Positions 13,023 to 26,100 of a DNA stretch of 64,000 bases are shown here, piece after piece. How positions within the stretch are numbered: position 1 is the stretch's first letter; each line of letters starts with the position of its first letter. Position numbers and translations under genes: made by a program. The notes beneath the pieces are model-generated. The model had not been told where the DNA came from. It saw nothing but the letters and a program-made list of their open reading frames with translations, and did no database searches. This DNA is from Lactifluus volemus (lineage: Eukaryota; Basidiomycota; Agaricomycetes; Russulales; Russulaceae), in the NCBI GenBank assembly GCA_022376515.1, contig WTXI01000006.1, positions 1,240,001 through 1,304,000 of the forward strand. The letters are read 5' to 3'.

Positions 13023-13886
13023 ACGAGCGCTCTTTCTTGTAGGTCTTTACACACGGTTATGTCGGGTATTGCCAGTCCATCTCACTTGTCGTCATAACAG
13101 GATTACTAATTCAAACTACCACGAAGACCTACTATTCTATGTCTTCAGATGGAAGGTTGCAATTCCTCAAGCAGCTCCAAACAGTCAATTTTGATCCCAG
13201 CAGCCCCAGCGCACCACGTCCGTGTGTTTGATTGGCCTCACCACGATGGCGGTAAATCACCAGACCATGCCCCATGCCTCAGCCTGATTACACCCTTTGT
13301 TGACCCTTTCTCCTCGGCACCTCTCCAGTTCTCCAAATCGCCCTTCTGTCCCCGCTTACTATTAGTAATGGATAACTCACTTATAATAACCACGTCTGAT
13401 ACAGGCTAGAAATCTGGCAAGCCTGGCTATGGCAACGCTTCGAGTAGTGCAACTCAAAGCGGCTGTCATCCGCCTTTTGTCCCCATTTATTGTAATTTCT
13501 TTTGCATAACATCCTTCCCATCTCTGAGTTGTGTACAATACCTCCTACCCAGACCTACGGACCTATTGTCCCAGGTCCTGGCTCTGGCTTACAAATAACG
13601 CCGCCCTTTCGGTTCTGTCCCCCAACGGTTCCGACGGCTCGAATATGATAACGCCGACGTTTTTGCACACACCAGCCAGGTTTAAAATCGATCTGTGGCT
13701 GTAGCGAACCACTAATAAAGGTATATCTTGCACAACATTTAGAATACAGGCAGGGTTCTAACGAAAACAGGGAACTCGACTGGATACATGCCTCACTCGC
13801 CCCAATTAGGTCTCCCCCCCACCGAGGCCATCCGCCAGGGATGACGACGACTCGTATACAACTATGAGAAGGTGATGAACGGGGAG
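13023..13886. other. Convergent intergenic region, no gene supported
   Basis: Lies between the 3' ends of the PPR-like gene and the Gln/Pro-rich gene. Short frames on both strands (13149-13409 +, 13555-13917 -) lack recognisable motifs and probably represent 3' UTRs. Confidence 0.5.
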
Positions 13887-15484
13887 TTACCTCTCCGAGC
13901 GAGATATATCCCAACACTCACCAGAGTGCTGCATCTGCACGTGATTCGGTTCTCCAGGTTGGCCCGGTCCCGAAGCCGAGGATATCGTTGCGCCCAGCGC
14001 CGTATGTTGCGAGCGATGTTCAGGCTGCTCCTCTCGTGTCGGTGGTACAAGTGAACCCATGACTGGTTCCTGCGTAGCATCGCCCTCATCTCTCCGCAGG
14101 GGCAGGTGCTGTAGTGGCACCTGCATCACACCCTGCATGTGTCCTACCTCCGACTCGCCAGGAGCAGATTGCAAATTCAGCCCGGATGCGCGTCCCTCGA
14201 CTCGCCGCACGAATTCGCCCCACATCGCGCGCTCATCTCGACCGAGTTTGATGAATCCATTGCGCACTTCTTCGTCTGCCCGGCGCCACACGGCGCGATG
14301 TCTGCACACTGTGCTCTTGACGTAGCGGCAGCGAAAGACGCGCTCGAAAGCTGTACGTTGTGTCAGGGAGGGTTGCGTGCTGGCAAGTATGTCCATCTGG
14401 TCAAATCCATGAGATACTTCTTGGACGCTATAGTCATTCGGCCATCGCTTGAGCGGCGGGTGCGGGTGATGAGGGATGGGCGCCTTGGATGACACAGGAG
14501 GAGATGGTCTTGACTGATGTGCAGCAGCATTACCATTGGCCGCAGGAATAGACTCCGGGCTTGAATACAGATCGAGTTGCTGCTGGCTATAGACGAATGA
14601 TTGCTTTGGTATTACAGTAGAGCCCGCGGGAGGTGACGAGGTCGCCTGTGCTTGGGACTGAGAACTAGACGAGTGAATCGGCACGGGTTGGCCCTGCACA
14701 CGGTTTGGCGTAGATAAGTTCTGCGGGTAGGTCTGTGGCTGCGCGACAGGCATCCCATACTGATGTATTTGGTGTGCCTGTACTGACTGGGGTGTCCCCT
14801 GATACATGCTATCTGGGATATAGTACTTGTTTGGAGGAGTAGAGTCAGGCGTAACATCAGGTGCCCGTCGCTTGATTGACCCAGAGGGTGTCTGAGGCAG
14901 AAAAGCATGCTTTCCATTCTGCTCCACCCGTTGCTGCGCGGCAATCTCCTCTCGGAGGCCAGGGCATTCCTCCTCCGCCAGTTCTTCAAGTAGACTTTTC
15001 CGGAGCTTGTAAAGGACACGCTGTTCGGATACGACAGGTCTGACCGTTTCATCATATGTTGCTCCCATTGGGCAGTGACCGCATTGTAAGCGTCATGAAA
15101 GAACTTTGCGTTAGTGAGAGAGAGGTGAGGAGGGAAGGAAACTGGGAGAGCCGAAGGAATGGGAAGTTGGGCAGAGGGTGTAAGAGGCGGAGGGGGGTTG
15201 TATGAGCCTATGTGATCATTTATGAGTGGTACAGTTACGAGGTGGAGAGACCGACCTTGTACCAAATTACAAGCATGACGGATCGTTTATAGAGCTCTTC
15301 ACTTTGACTGGGCCCGAGGGGCTGTGAGTGTGATGGACTCCCGTTTAAAGGATGAGTAGAATCATTTAGATAGACCGAAGTTGGAGCCTGCCCGAGGGTG
15401 GTAAGGGAAAGAAGTGATAGAAGTGGAATGAAGGAATACTAACGGAAGAAGATGCAGATGGGGGGAGAGGGTGAGATTGATCCA
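13887..15484 (-). CDS. Gln/Pro/Ser-rich regulator-like protein with conserved C-terminal basic domain, function unknown
   Basis: The start ATG at 15484 gives MDQSHPLPPSASS; an intron then joins to APTSVYLNDSTHPLNG, SEELYKRSVML and, after another intron, SLTNAKFFHDAYNAVTAQWE. A one-base change near 15060 leads into the long frame beginning YDETVRPVVSEQRVLYKLR and LLEELAEEECPGLREEIAAQ (a probable helical segment). A 200-residue low-complexity Gln/Pro/Ser region follows. Then comes a Trp/Arg-rich block, WPNDYSVQEVSHGFDQMD, TQRTAFERVFRCRYVKSTVC and MWGEFVRRVEGR, which looks like a conserved basidiomycete domain that I cannot name. The stop is at 13887. The composition suggests a nuclear regulator, but no DNA-binding fold is identified. 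It is divergent from TCF25. Confidence 0.7.
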
Positions 15485-15734
15485 TTGTACGATAAAAGAG
15501 CAAAGAAACTAAATGGAACGGGCATTGTTGAGTGAATGGTTGATAGAAAGAGGAGGAGACGCGGCTGGGAATAGGCTAAGGGGACTAAAGGACTCACTCT
15601 GGTCTCCCAGCTGAGCGGGCTTGGGACCAACGGGACAGCCGGACAAAGGTCAAACGCGTGGCTGTGTCACTCATGGACCAGAAACCCTTGCTGACTCATC
15701 ACTTAGGTAGACTCCTTGCTTACACTAGACCACA

Positions 15735-18700
15735 ATGCCAACTAGACTCAGCAAGCGACAGCAAAGGGAGCTCGAACAACTCACACACCCCGATGAGATT
15801 GAACAAGCGATAGAGTCATCTGGGGAAGAGGACGTGTCATTTGCGAGTCCTCTTGGTCAGAGTGCATTCGCCGCAGTGAGTCAGGGATGTTACTACTTAT
15901 ATTCGTGAACGCTGAACGAATCTCGGGTGATCAAAGCTTTTGAGTGAAGGCGGTGCGAGTACAGAAGAGGACACCGCTCCTGAGGGGCACACGATCTCCT
16001 CCAAAGCGAAGAAGGTGGATCTCGGCTACAGATTGGGTAGCACATCTAACATATGAATTTATCAGAAATCAAAGAAAAAGAAGAAAAAGCCGCATTCAAC
16101 TTTAACAGAGGGAATTTCCCCTGTTCAAACACCTGTTGCGATCGAAGAACCAGGATCTCTCTCTGCGATGCCGTCGTCATCACAAGGTCCTACTTCAAAG
16201 AAGGAGTGGAAAGCACTGAAGAAACAGAAAGCAAAGGCCAAAAAGGACGGGGATGATGATTTTGACAAAGCACTGGACGAGCTGTCTATCAAGTGCGCTG
16301 CTGACTGTTCGCTTTGTTCCCGCTCGGTTTTGATGATGCAAACGCAAGATATACAGATGCGCATATCGCAAGCTCGTCCGTTTCGAAAGGGAAAGGTCTT
16401 TCCTCACGTTCTCTTCAAGCAGAGTGTTATAAGTTATTGTCCGTCTCGTTTGCGCACCTGAATCCCGATGCCGAGATGCGCAAGTTTTTCGGCGGAAAGT
16501 CATCTCTGCCTCCATAAACGAGTCAGGATCTCCTTCTAGGGCACGCCGGCAGCCGGTATCTCAGCGCTCCAACCTTACACGTCCTCAACCGAACTGGTGG
16601 CCCGCGAAACTTCGTGATGGGCTCACCCTGCGACCGCTTTCAGGTGACGAGGCTGCTGCAAAGGCTGCACTCACTCCTTGGAAAGATAATGAGGAGAAAT
16701 ATTGGACAGTAGAGTACAGCAAAAGGTACAAAAGCGCAACCCACGCATTTATGCAGACCGTCCTTTCTGGAGGTGTGCTGTTCTCAGTTCTGGAGCATTG
16801 TTTCCATTTTGAACGCCCCTTTCCTTAGATCCCGAAGGCTTCTTTGCTATCTTGCGGCATGTCCCTTGGCACGCTGATACTCTACTCCAGCTAGCGGAAC
16901 TCTACAGTCATCGTGAAGGTCGGACTTCTCCTTTATCGTTGAATTCATTATCAAATTTTCCCAGAGCACAGCCAGGCGGCCGACTTCATAGAGCGCGCTT
17001 TGTTCACATATGAACGTGCTTTTATGGGAGCTTTCACGTTCACAAATGGGCTGAACCGCCTCGATTTCGATCGAGTGGAGAATAGGTCATTTTTTCTCGC
17101 TCTGCACAGACAGGTCATGTACGTTGGTTCTGCTTGACATAATATGTTTCGTTTATATCTCGCTCTTACAGTGATCTACAAAGACGTGGGATCTACCGCA
17201 CTGCGTTTGAGTTCGCGAGACTCCTCTTGTCACTGGACCCATGGTCAGATCCGCATGGGGCTCACCTACACTTGGATTTCTTGGCCATCAAGAGCGGCAT
17301 GCATTCATGGCTTTTGTCATTCTACGAGATGTCTACACCTACGGTTTCGAAGGGATCGGGTCGTTCCCATGGACTCGAGGAGTCTCAATCCAGCCAATTC
17401 CCCGTTTGCGCTTTGCCAGGTTGGGCCTACTCTCGGGCGCTTGCCCTTAGGGCTGAAGGTGTTGATCCCATCTCTCAGGTACGTCAGGGGTGTCCATAGA
17501 CCAGCGTTCTTACAAGCCGACCAAACGTGATCTAGAGCACAGAGGCCTTGAAACAAGCTGTGCTCGACTTTCCGTCCGTCGTGCCACTCTTGGCAGACAA
17601 AGCGGAAATTGCTCTATCTACTGAAGTAAGAAGTCATCCGGCTTTTGGGATACACACGCCCCATGGGTCTGTCAGTTTCTTCATATGCGCTTGCGTATTT
17701 TCTGACCCAGCCGTAGCAGTAGTGGTTCAGCTGAGGAATCCCTACTCACCTATTGTCGCACATTTACGTCCAACGGTCACACACCCTCTGGAAGGACAAG
17801 TCATCGTGGTTCTCTGAGACCGTCACAGAATTGGTGCAGACGCGTCAACTTCCGTCTAAGGCCACTGCCACTGCCGGATTTACCCGTCTGGTGAATCTTG
17901 TGTGTCGCGGTGGCGAATTTGATGCATCTGTCTACAGACACGTGGTCGTGCTCGGAGGTTCTGCTCAAAGTTTGCTACGGTTCATCCCTGCGGGAATCGT
18001 CAACAATAACAGTCTGGCATGTGACCCGTTACCCCCGTCAAGTTGGAAAAGCCGATACGACGAAGACTTTTTCTCTGGAGTTGATGATGCCTTGACCAGC
18101 ACCGTTCGCCGTCCCCGGAACGCTGCACAAACACAACGTCTGCTTGAACGGCTGATTCCAGATCCTCTTTTCAGGCGGCAACTGCAGGTAGGCCACCCTG
18201 CTGAGTCAACGCGGTGCGCCCCAGTTGATTATATTGCAGGACTTTTTTGCTGCGCATCCGGCTCTCATGCGGCAGTTCCCCGGTGGGGTGGTACAGTTCG
18301 CACAAGTTGCCGGGAATTTGCCCGAGGAAGTGTTGCAGGATATTATGGTGAATGCACAGATTATGGGAGAGGCGGAGGCACAAGGAGCTCTTCCCCACGG
18401 AGAGATGCCTGGAGGACTACCGGGAGATAACTTTGTCTTATTGGACTTTGTCGGAGATGTCGATGCCGAAGGCGAAGATCCAAGGATGGCACTGGCAGAA
18501 GGAACGCCTGTTGCAGACGTGGCAGATCCTGTGCCAGAGGAGAACGTTGAGGAGGATGAGGAGGATGAGGATGAGGATGTTGACGAGGTCGGTATATTGT
18601 CCCTCTTGTTGTGGTCCGTGCTAAAGCACGTTAGATTGCGGCGTTCCCAATTCGTGTCTTGCGTAATTTTGTCGGCCGTTTCTGGGGTAGTTCTAACACT

Positions 18701-18769
18701 GGAGAGGACAGCTCGTCGGAAGAAGAATCGCAATCGTTTAGAGAAGCCGAGCTGGACGGTGTGGATTGA
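15735..18769 (+). CDS. TCF25: TCF25/Rqc1 family protein (ribosome quality control)
   Basis: Homologue of human TCF25/Nulp1 and yeast Rqc1, a component of the ribosome-associated quality control complex that handles stalled 60S-nascent chain complexes. The start MPTRLSKRQQRELEQL at 15735 is in good context. A Lys-rich linker (KSKKKKKKPHS, then SKKEWKALKKQKAKAKK at about 16200) follows. The conserved core is spread over many exons: PNWWPAKLRDGLTLRP (about 16590), EEKYWTVEYSKRYKSATHAF, PEGFFAILRHVPWHADTLLQ, QAADFIERALFTYERAF, RRGIYRTAFEFARLLLSLDP, HLHLDFLAIKSGMHSWLL, PGWAYSRALALR and ALKQAVLDFPSVVPLLADKA. The tail is acidic (EENVEEDEEDEDEDVDE) and ends IRVLRNFVGRFWG then DSSSEEE, stop 18767-18769, as expected for the family. 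Introns of about 50 nt interrupt it. Confidence 0.93.
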
Positions 18770-18916
18770 CTTACAGTAGCTGAGAATATCTGCTGTAATT
18801 TCTGAGTACGAAATAAACGAGAACCTAACCCAAATCTGGGGTTCTAAAATCGTCTAAGGCTACTTTCTCCCGACGAAGTTAAGCTCATCCTCGGGCATTT
18901 TGACCTTCACTCGAGT

Positions 18917-19813
18917 ATGAAGGGAGGTCGTGCCTCTTTCATCGCTCCTCACGTCAACCATTCTTTTCCAGGCCAAAGCCCTGCGAAAAAGCGCAAGTAC
19001 GATCCAGCTTCTCTGCGTCATTGGGACGAACCCGATCAGCAGTCCGGCACGCTACCGTACGATGACGATGGTGTGGATCGGACAATAGCAGAAGGCGGTA
19101 CTGCAGATGACGTGAGGAGGAAGAGGAGAGTCGTGAGTTGACGCATCACGAAATTTGGGACGATTCTGCGTTGATTGCCGCTTGGGAGTCCGCGACGGCC
19201 GAATACGAAGTAATTACACCGGCATACACTCTGAATCTTTTATTCTAACGTATACCACTACAAAGGCTTACCATGGTAAGGGTAAAGACTGGAAGAAAGA
19301 ACCAGTGAAGCGGTCACCATTGTCAGTGTTCTGTTTTCCTAGTGAACTTCGACTAAAACCCCCCTTTATAGATGGTACAACGTACCTCCGGATCCATCCA
19401 AGCTCAAAAAATCTGGGGAGGGCGCGCAGGGATCCCGCGTTAGGCCAGCAGACCCAGAGAACTCACGCCCACTTAATTTCGACACGTTCGTGCCGGACCA
19501 TGATCCAAGTCTCACTCAAGCTCTACAACCTGCCTTTGAGACATACGGCGTTCCGCCTGCTCTTGGGGAGCATGTGAGCCGTGACGATGCATTTAATCGC
19601 GCCTTGGGTGCAATGTACTGGGCTGGCTATTGGACCGCAGTCTACCACGTATGTCATACTAACTGGGCGCTCATTTCGAATATGATCTGACGAATTTGAT
19701 AGAGTCACGAACATAACGAGGGGATCACAAATGGGACGGCAGCGGATAGTCTACACGAGAGCCACGAAGAGAATGCGGAGGGCGAGGACGAGGATAAGGA
19801 TGAGATTTATTAG
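18917..19813 (+). CDS. SMN1: Survival motor neuron (SMN) protein
   Basis: Core of the SMN complex that loads Sm proteins onto spliceosomal snRNAs. Two family hallmarks are visible: the Gemin2-binding helix EIWDDSALIAAWESATAEYE (about 19148-19210) and the C-terminal YG box RALGAMYWAGYWTAVYH (about 19600-19650). Between them are AYHGKGKDWKKEPVKRSPL and YNVPPDPSKLKKSG. Introns lie at about 19210-19265, 19320-19370 and 19650-19702. The last exon is acidic (EGEDEDKDEIY), stop at 19811-19813. There is no Tudor domain, as in other small fungal SMNs. The proposed start at 18917 (MKGGRASFIAPHVNH, then SPAKKRKYDP and DEPDQQSGTLPYDDDG) lies one frame off the EIWDD segment, with the shift near 19105-19130. 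The N-terminal part is therefore less sure than the rest. Confidence 0.87.
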
Positions 19814-20102
19814 TGACGACTCAGAGGTGAGTGCCAAGGTAAAGTCAACTCAAAAGGTTCTCGCTGCTGTGGCATTAAACATGTGAGCATGCGACACTGG
19901 GAATAAAAATTTAGCTATGCCCAGACTTTACGGTGTTTCTGTGTTGGAACTATTGCTTAGCGTCATTTCGCATATACCGCAGTTAATGAGATATTGTAGC
20001 ATTTTGAACAGTGAAGTGATATGTTTTTACGGTCCGCTTTTTCCGTACTGTATGACATGGGCAATTGCATTCAGTGAACGAGCTCTTAACAGTTGTAAAA
20101 TC

Positions 20103-23100
20103 ATGCCTGCAAATTTTGCGCGAAATGATGGCCAACCAAGAAAACGCGTCAGATTGGATGCAGCACCACGGAATACTTACCGTTACAATGAGGGTAAAGA
20201 TATCGAACGCCGCTTACACGTACAAGCGCAGAATGGCCTCTCAGAAGGTGAGTTATCACTTACTCTCTACACGCAAACCCCGCTAACTTTTTTTATTTCT
20301 ACAGCCCTTACTGTACTTCGTAACCAACTTACAATAAAGTTTGGTGAAGGGCCGGTACAGCCTCAAGACGAACGCTTGGCTTTCGCGCGCAGTTGGCTAG
20401 AGATCGCTCCTGGTGCTCAGAGCATTTTCAACATATGGGAACAGACCACAGAGGTATTGAGGCGTGTCTCATGTTTCTGTTTAAATTTATGTTGACGTGT
20501 TTAGCGACAACTATCTCTTCTCGCCCTGCTGGTCTCTGTTCTATCATCCCTTCTGTCCATCCTGTCAACGCAATACACTCATCACAAGCTAGGCCAACCC
20601 ATTCTCAAGAGATTGTTATCTCCAGATTATCTTCTTCATTTGAACTCCTATCTAACTGGCTCGCATAATGAACTCATCATCGCCACACTGAAGCTTTTCG
20701 GTGCGATATCTGCCTTTGGAGGAGGTTGCGAAAAGAGAGCGACCTTGGAAGGGTTTTCATGGGAAAACAAGGTTGTTTTGCTAGTTTCTTTTGTCCCCGT
20801 CGTGACCTTTTCTTTAGGGTCTTCATAAACTCCTGTCTAAGAGACGCAAGATGAAGATGGCTGGGAGGACTGACACTCTCGCTGTTCCAGGTTTGTGAGT
20901 TTTGGTTCGGCTCTCTCGTAATAGCTGAGAACACCTTCAGATATCCGGACTTTGTACATCCTCTTCATTCTCTCTTTTGCCGATGGCTCCGCGACCAGTT
21001 CGATGAAATCCTCCTTTTTGGAGCAGCGTCAAGACATCTTTCGATCAATTTTTCCTGGTCTTGAACAAGACTCGTACTCTCTGGCTAGAAAAATCCTAGA
21101 AGTTGCGTGGACAGAGATCTGGTTAGACCCAAAAGTCAAGCGGACTATCAAAGTGAACATTTTCAATGAAGCAAGCTTGCATCACGTACGTCAGATCGAC
21201 ACGCTATCTCACATACGTCTCCATGAATCGGTAGATTATGAAACTCTACAATCGCTCCGTTGGTGAAGACTCCGACGATCAGATTCCCGCTGATCTCGCG
21301 CATCACTTCCTTCTCGCTATCTGCACACATCCCGGTGTGGGTGTGTGCTTTAAGGATCGCGGTTGGTACCCACGTGAAACTGAGGACGAATCAAAGCTCG
21401 CTCAGGGCGAGAGTGATGAAGTTGCTCCTAAAAACGCCCGCATTTACAATAAGATATTGGCGCAGCTGCTCAGAACTTTGAAAGTGAACGAGGACCCGCG
21501 CCAGCAAGAGCTTGCTCTGAGAATTATGTCTGCTTGTCCGGAGCTTGTTAGCGGGTACGTGACATCCCCACTTCGCGGTGCAGTGTTTCTTGATGAAATC
21601 TAGTTACTGGTCATCAGCGTCTCTGACGCTGGAGCCTCGACTATCCTCCAAGTGGATTGCGAATATTGCATTTTTTGGCAACGTAATTTCGCTACCCGTC
21701 CCGGAAGCATCGTTTTTCTTACCAGGAAGCTCCCTGTATCTACCCACCCCTCCTCCTCTGGCCGCGTTTCTCGAGAATGTCTTTCCATCCGTCAATACCA
21801 AGGTTCACTTTTCACGTGGTCTTTTATCAACTCCGTTGGTGCAACATTGTACGGCACTAGCTTTGGCGAAATGTCTCTCGAAATACTCGGAAGTTCTCAG
21901 AGTTATGCGTAAGATTGAAAGCACGTTGGAAGAGGACGAAAGTCACGGACAGTGGAAGAGACGGAGGCACGAACTCGAACATGAGGCTCGCAGAAGGGTT
22001 CCTGACTTCCAAGTCATCATTGCTTTCTCTCAAAAGTCTGGGGACAATGCGCCGTCGGCTTCGAAAGATGCGGACACGGGAACAACGCCCCCGAATAAGG
22101 TGCGCTTGGCTATGCTGGCTGAGAGCTCGACTCGGCTACTGTGGCTCTACCATATGTGTCTCCCAGCTCTGGTCGCGGAGGCACGGTTCGACGTAGGGAA
22201 GTTGCTGCAGAGTTCATTCGAACAAGTCGGACCAATGTCAGGGTTAGAGGCTTTGCGACGGTTGCATGTACTTCGCTTGCTGAGGGAAAGCGATCAGTTC
22301 TTGTGGTCCAGCAAGTCTGGTGAGTTGCGAGCTCACGATGGCGCATCCGAACTAAACCATCAACGATAGGTCCTCGCTCGTACATCAACATTCTCCTGAA
22401 CGCATACACCTCCGTTGATGTCCTAGCGATTCGTGACGCGATCAGGTCTCTATTACGGCACATTTTTTCGGGAAGTATACTCTTTGAGCATGATCCCGAA
22501 GAAATTTGCTTCTGGTTATCCTCGTTGCCCACCGGTGCACGTTCGCTTGACGCAGAGACCCCTGACGGGACTCGTCTCTTGAACGAACAGTCTGCGGTGA
22601 ATAGCTTCCTAGACGATTGCATACAGCTCTGCCTCAAGAATCCTTATGGCTACGTTGAGGAACTTGCTACTGCTTGTCTTGGCTCTACGCCCATCAGTGA
22701 TGATCAAGGTGGAGCGGACACCCCGAGTCCGCTCCTCGCGACTGTTATAGAACAAGTCTCGTCGAGGTTTGTGGCAAGTCTTTGTCCCTCAGATACAATG
22801 GCTATTGTATCCTTCGTACGGAAACTACTAGTCCGACTTGCCGGAAAACAGGTTAGCTTGGAGCTGTTGACCCATGTCTCGGAGAAGCTGGCCTCCTTGC
22901 CAGTTGGTGAAGTTTTCGCGAAGAAGCATACAATAGTCGGATATGGAATTGCCCAAGAGATTAAGATATTGAAGAACTACCTCCTCCTTTTGGGGGATCC
23001 TGCTGCTCCTATATCTCTACCAGGGACTCCGTCCTCTGCCGTATCCGACTTTTTAGACCAGGTCGAGAGCATGCCCATTCGTATGACGAATTATGTTTTT

Positions 23101-26100
23101 TTTGTCTGCTCTGCTTACCAGTGCCTCCAGCCACGTCAAACGCGCTGCGTCAGAGTTCAGCCTTTGAACTTATTGACTGTGTGCGCTGCATCGACTCTCC
23201 CTCCAGAAGGAGTCTGTGATGCGGCTAATTTTAACTTTGTCGCGCATCTACCGCCCTGCGATTGGCATTCTTCTGACTTACTTGGACCCAAGCCAACGGC
23301 TACTGCGAGACGCTCCGTTTCTCGCTTTGTTGCGGGAAACACAAGCCAAGTAGGGTTGGATCATTTCTTGCCGTATTCTCCACTCATATGCGGCATAGAG
23401 TTCCATTTGATTGGGCGTTCTGCCAGTGTGGTCCGGACCAGTTATTCGAGACAGAATATCGGAGTTTTCTCACCAGCACTGTCTTTGACGACCCACAGCG
23501 GTTTTTAGAGGCAAAAACAGCGCTCAACGTGGTTGGGCACCAGCTATGCTCCCAGCAGATGATGTCATCTACCGACAGCGGCGCTCTACTCTTGATTACG
23601 GATATCATGCAAGTAGGGAGAAGCTGTCTTCGCGCGGACGAGTTCACAGCTCTCAAAGAGCACTTATATAATATACCTCCCATCACCGCACTGTTTACAT
23701 CCGAGACAATCAGTGCGGAAATGATCGAGCAAGGTATATAGCTGAAGCGCCATGCGAGTTACTTGTGTTGATGCAATAGATTTCAGGGATACGTCCTCTC
23801 CTTGATTCAGCCGCGGACCCAACGGACGTCGCGGATCGTATCTTGTTGTCACCTTTCAGCTCCCATTGGGCCCAACACCCCTCATCGACTTCAGTTTTCG
23901 CCAATCTTACCCAAGTATGAGTAAACTTCTACCCTATCGCGGCTCATCCTGAAGGCGCTTTTCTAGGTTATCCTATGGCTTCCGTATATGACTCCAGAAG
24001 AAGTGTTATCCGTCCTTGACCGAGCTCTCCATAACTTCAATTCAACCGAAAAGGATGATGGTATCAACGATGTTCTTCAAACGATTTTCAGGACAATTGA
24101 TCGGCATGTCGACGCCACTGCCTATGTCTCTGGCTTCCGCTCGCGACTTCCGCAGCTCATCCCCTTGTATTCCGCACAACCGAATTCGTCTCTGCTTGAA
24201 AGACTGATCGCAAGAGTAACAGACTTCGCATTCACACCTTGGGTCGATGATGGTTCCTTGTCTTCTCTTCAACCGCTTGTCCTTATGGCTTGTTCTCGCT
24301 GGTCAAGGCGTTCAGGATTTATAGGCGAAGGAATCGACCTCGCAGTGTTTCTCAGACGCCCTGAATGGACGTTGCATACTGTTTCTATTATCAGAAGCAT
24401 GATTTACGCCAATGGGACAGCAAGACAGGCCAGTCGCACATTCCTAGAGTCTAGTGCGTCACTGCACTATCCAGCATTACATCTTGCTCCTGTCATATGG
24501 TCATGGTTGGATGCAAGCGACTGTACAGAAATCGGCTCGAGTGGAACTTGGAGGAAACATTTCAACAAGCTGACGGCGGGCATCATAGATCCCGGAGCTT
24601 CTCCAAACCATCGCCTCACTTGTAAACGCGCCATCCACTCGATGGTGGAAAGGCTGCCCTCTCTGCGTCTCGAGCTCCTCTCTGACCTGCTGGCCTGTGT
24701 TCGGAGCATGTTTATCGGTACCCTGACGGCCGAAGTGCTTCAGCTGGGAAAAAGTTTGACTGAAATTTCACCCAAGGAAAGTCATGATTTTGCTTCTACC
24801 CTCCTAGGGCATGCATTGGACTGGACATGTCGGTTCTTTGCGGGCCCTGACATTTTGGACGACGGAATTTCAAGAGCTCTAGGTGCGATGCTGTCAATTT
24901 GTACATACCATCCTGCGCTAACGTGAGCAGCGAATCTTGCGAAATGTTTACCAACCAGTAACAAGCTACTCCTCACCGACAATGTTCTGATGGTATTAAT
25001 CCAGAATCGCTTGTCTGATGATAAGGCAATAGATCTCGCAATGAATCTGATTTCTGTCGCGAATTTGAAGGTCTGCTCTCAATAATTTGTATGGAGGCAC
25101 TTCTGACTTTCGGAATATCAGCCGCTCATTGTCAATCGACACCTCCAAGCGATCATCCAGCACGCTGACTTCTATAAACACACTGAGACGAATGGAACTT
25201 CTCGAGATGCTGTGATTCGACTTGTGCACATGTTCTTCCTGAAACACCCGACGAATACCTGTCAGCCTAGTCATGTACTCCCTCTTTCTCCCATATACAA
25301 GGGCACCCTGTCGACTTCTGACCGCCAACTCCTCCATATCTTCCATCTTTTTGAAGATACGAGAAAGATATCTGTGGCTTCTTTGTTAACGCGCTCCGTT
25401 TCAGGCGCAGACAACGCTTTGGATGCCGTAATAAATCTCGAGCCAGCCTCTATCTTTCGAACCTGTCTTGTATTCCCGTCCTGGAGGAAGTTAGGCGATC
25501 CCGAGCACCATCTTGACACTGCTCATCCCCTCGACGATCGCCTCTACGACCCCGTCTTCGTGGTCTTGCTTGTGGGCCATATGCTAGCCATCGGACGACC
25601 TTCGTCCACTGTGCAATGGGTTCAGCTGTTCCGGACGAATGTGGTGAGCCTGCTGATCCGCTCACTCTCGTCACGTGACGGGTTCTTCCGCGCCACGTGC
25701 ATTTCCCAGATCAGCGCCATCATGGATGCCCTTCAAGTAGGTTAACGTACGCCTACGTCAGCGAACAGAAGTTGAATAAATTTTGAACAGAATGCAGATA
25801 TGCACGAGAAACCCCACGTTCTTTATGTCTTCCACCTATTGAAAGACACTTTCAAGGAACCTCCGAAGACCCCTCTTCACGACTGCCTTCATTCTCTACA
25901 TTACTTCTTGCGCACGCCCTCCGCGGTATTTTTTATCCGGAACAATTTATTTACCCTCTCACAGCGCGTTTCCTTCTACAGCGAGCAGAGCTCGACACAA
26001 CTGATGTTCCGATGTTGTATGCTATGTTGTACAGTAGCTCCGACGATTGGCGAAGGGAGCGAAGCTGGATTATGAAATTTATCGCGGATGCGATGCTTGG

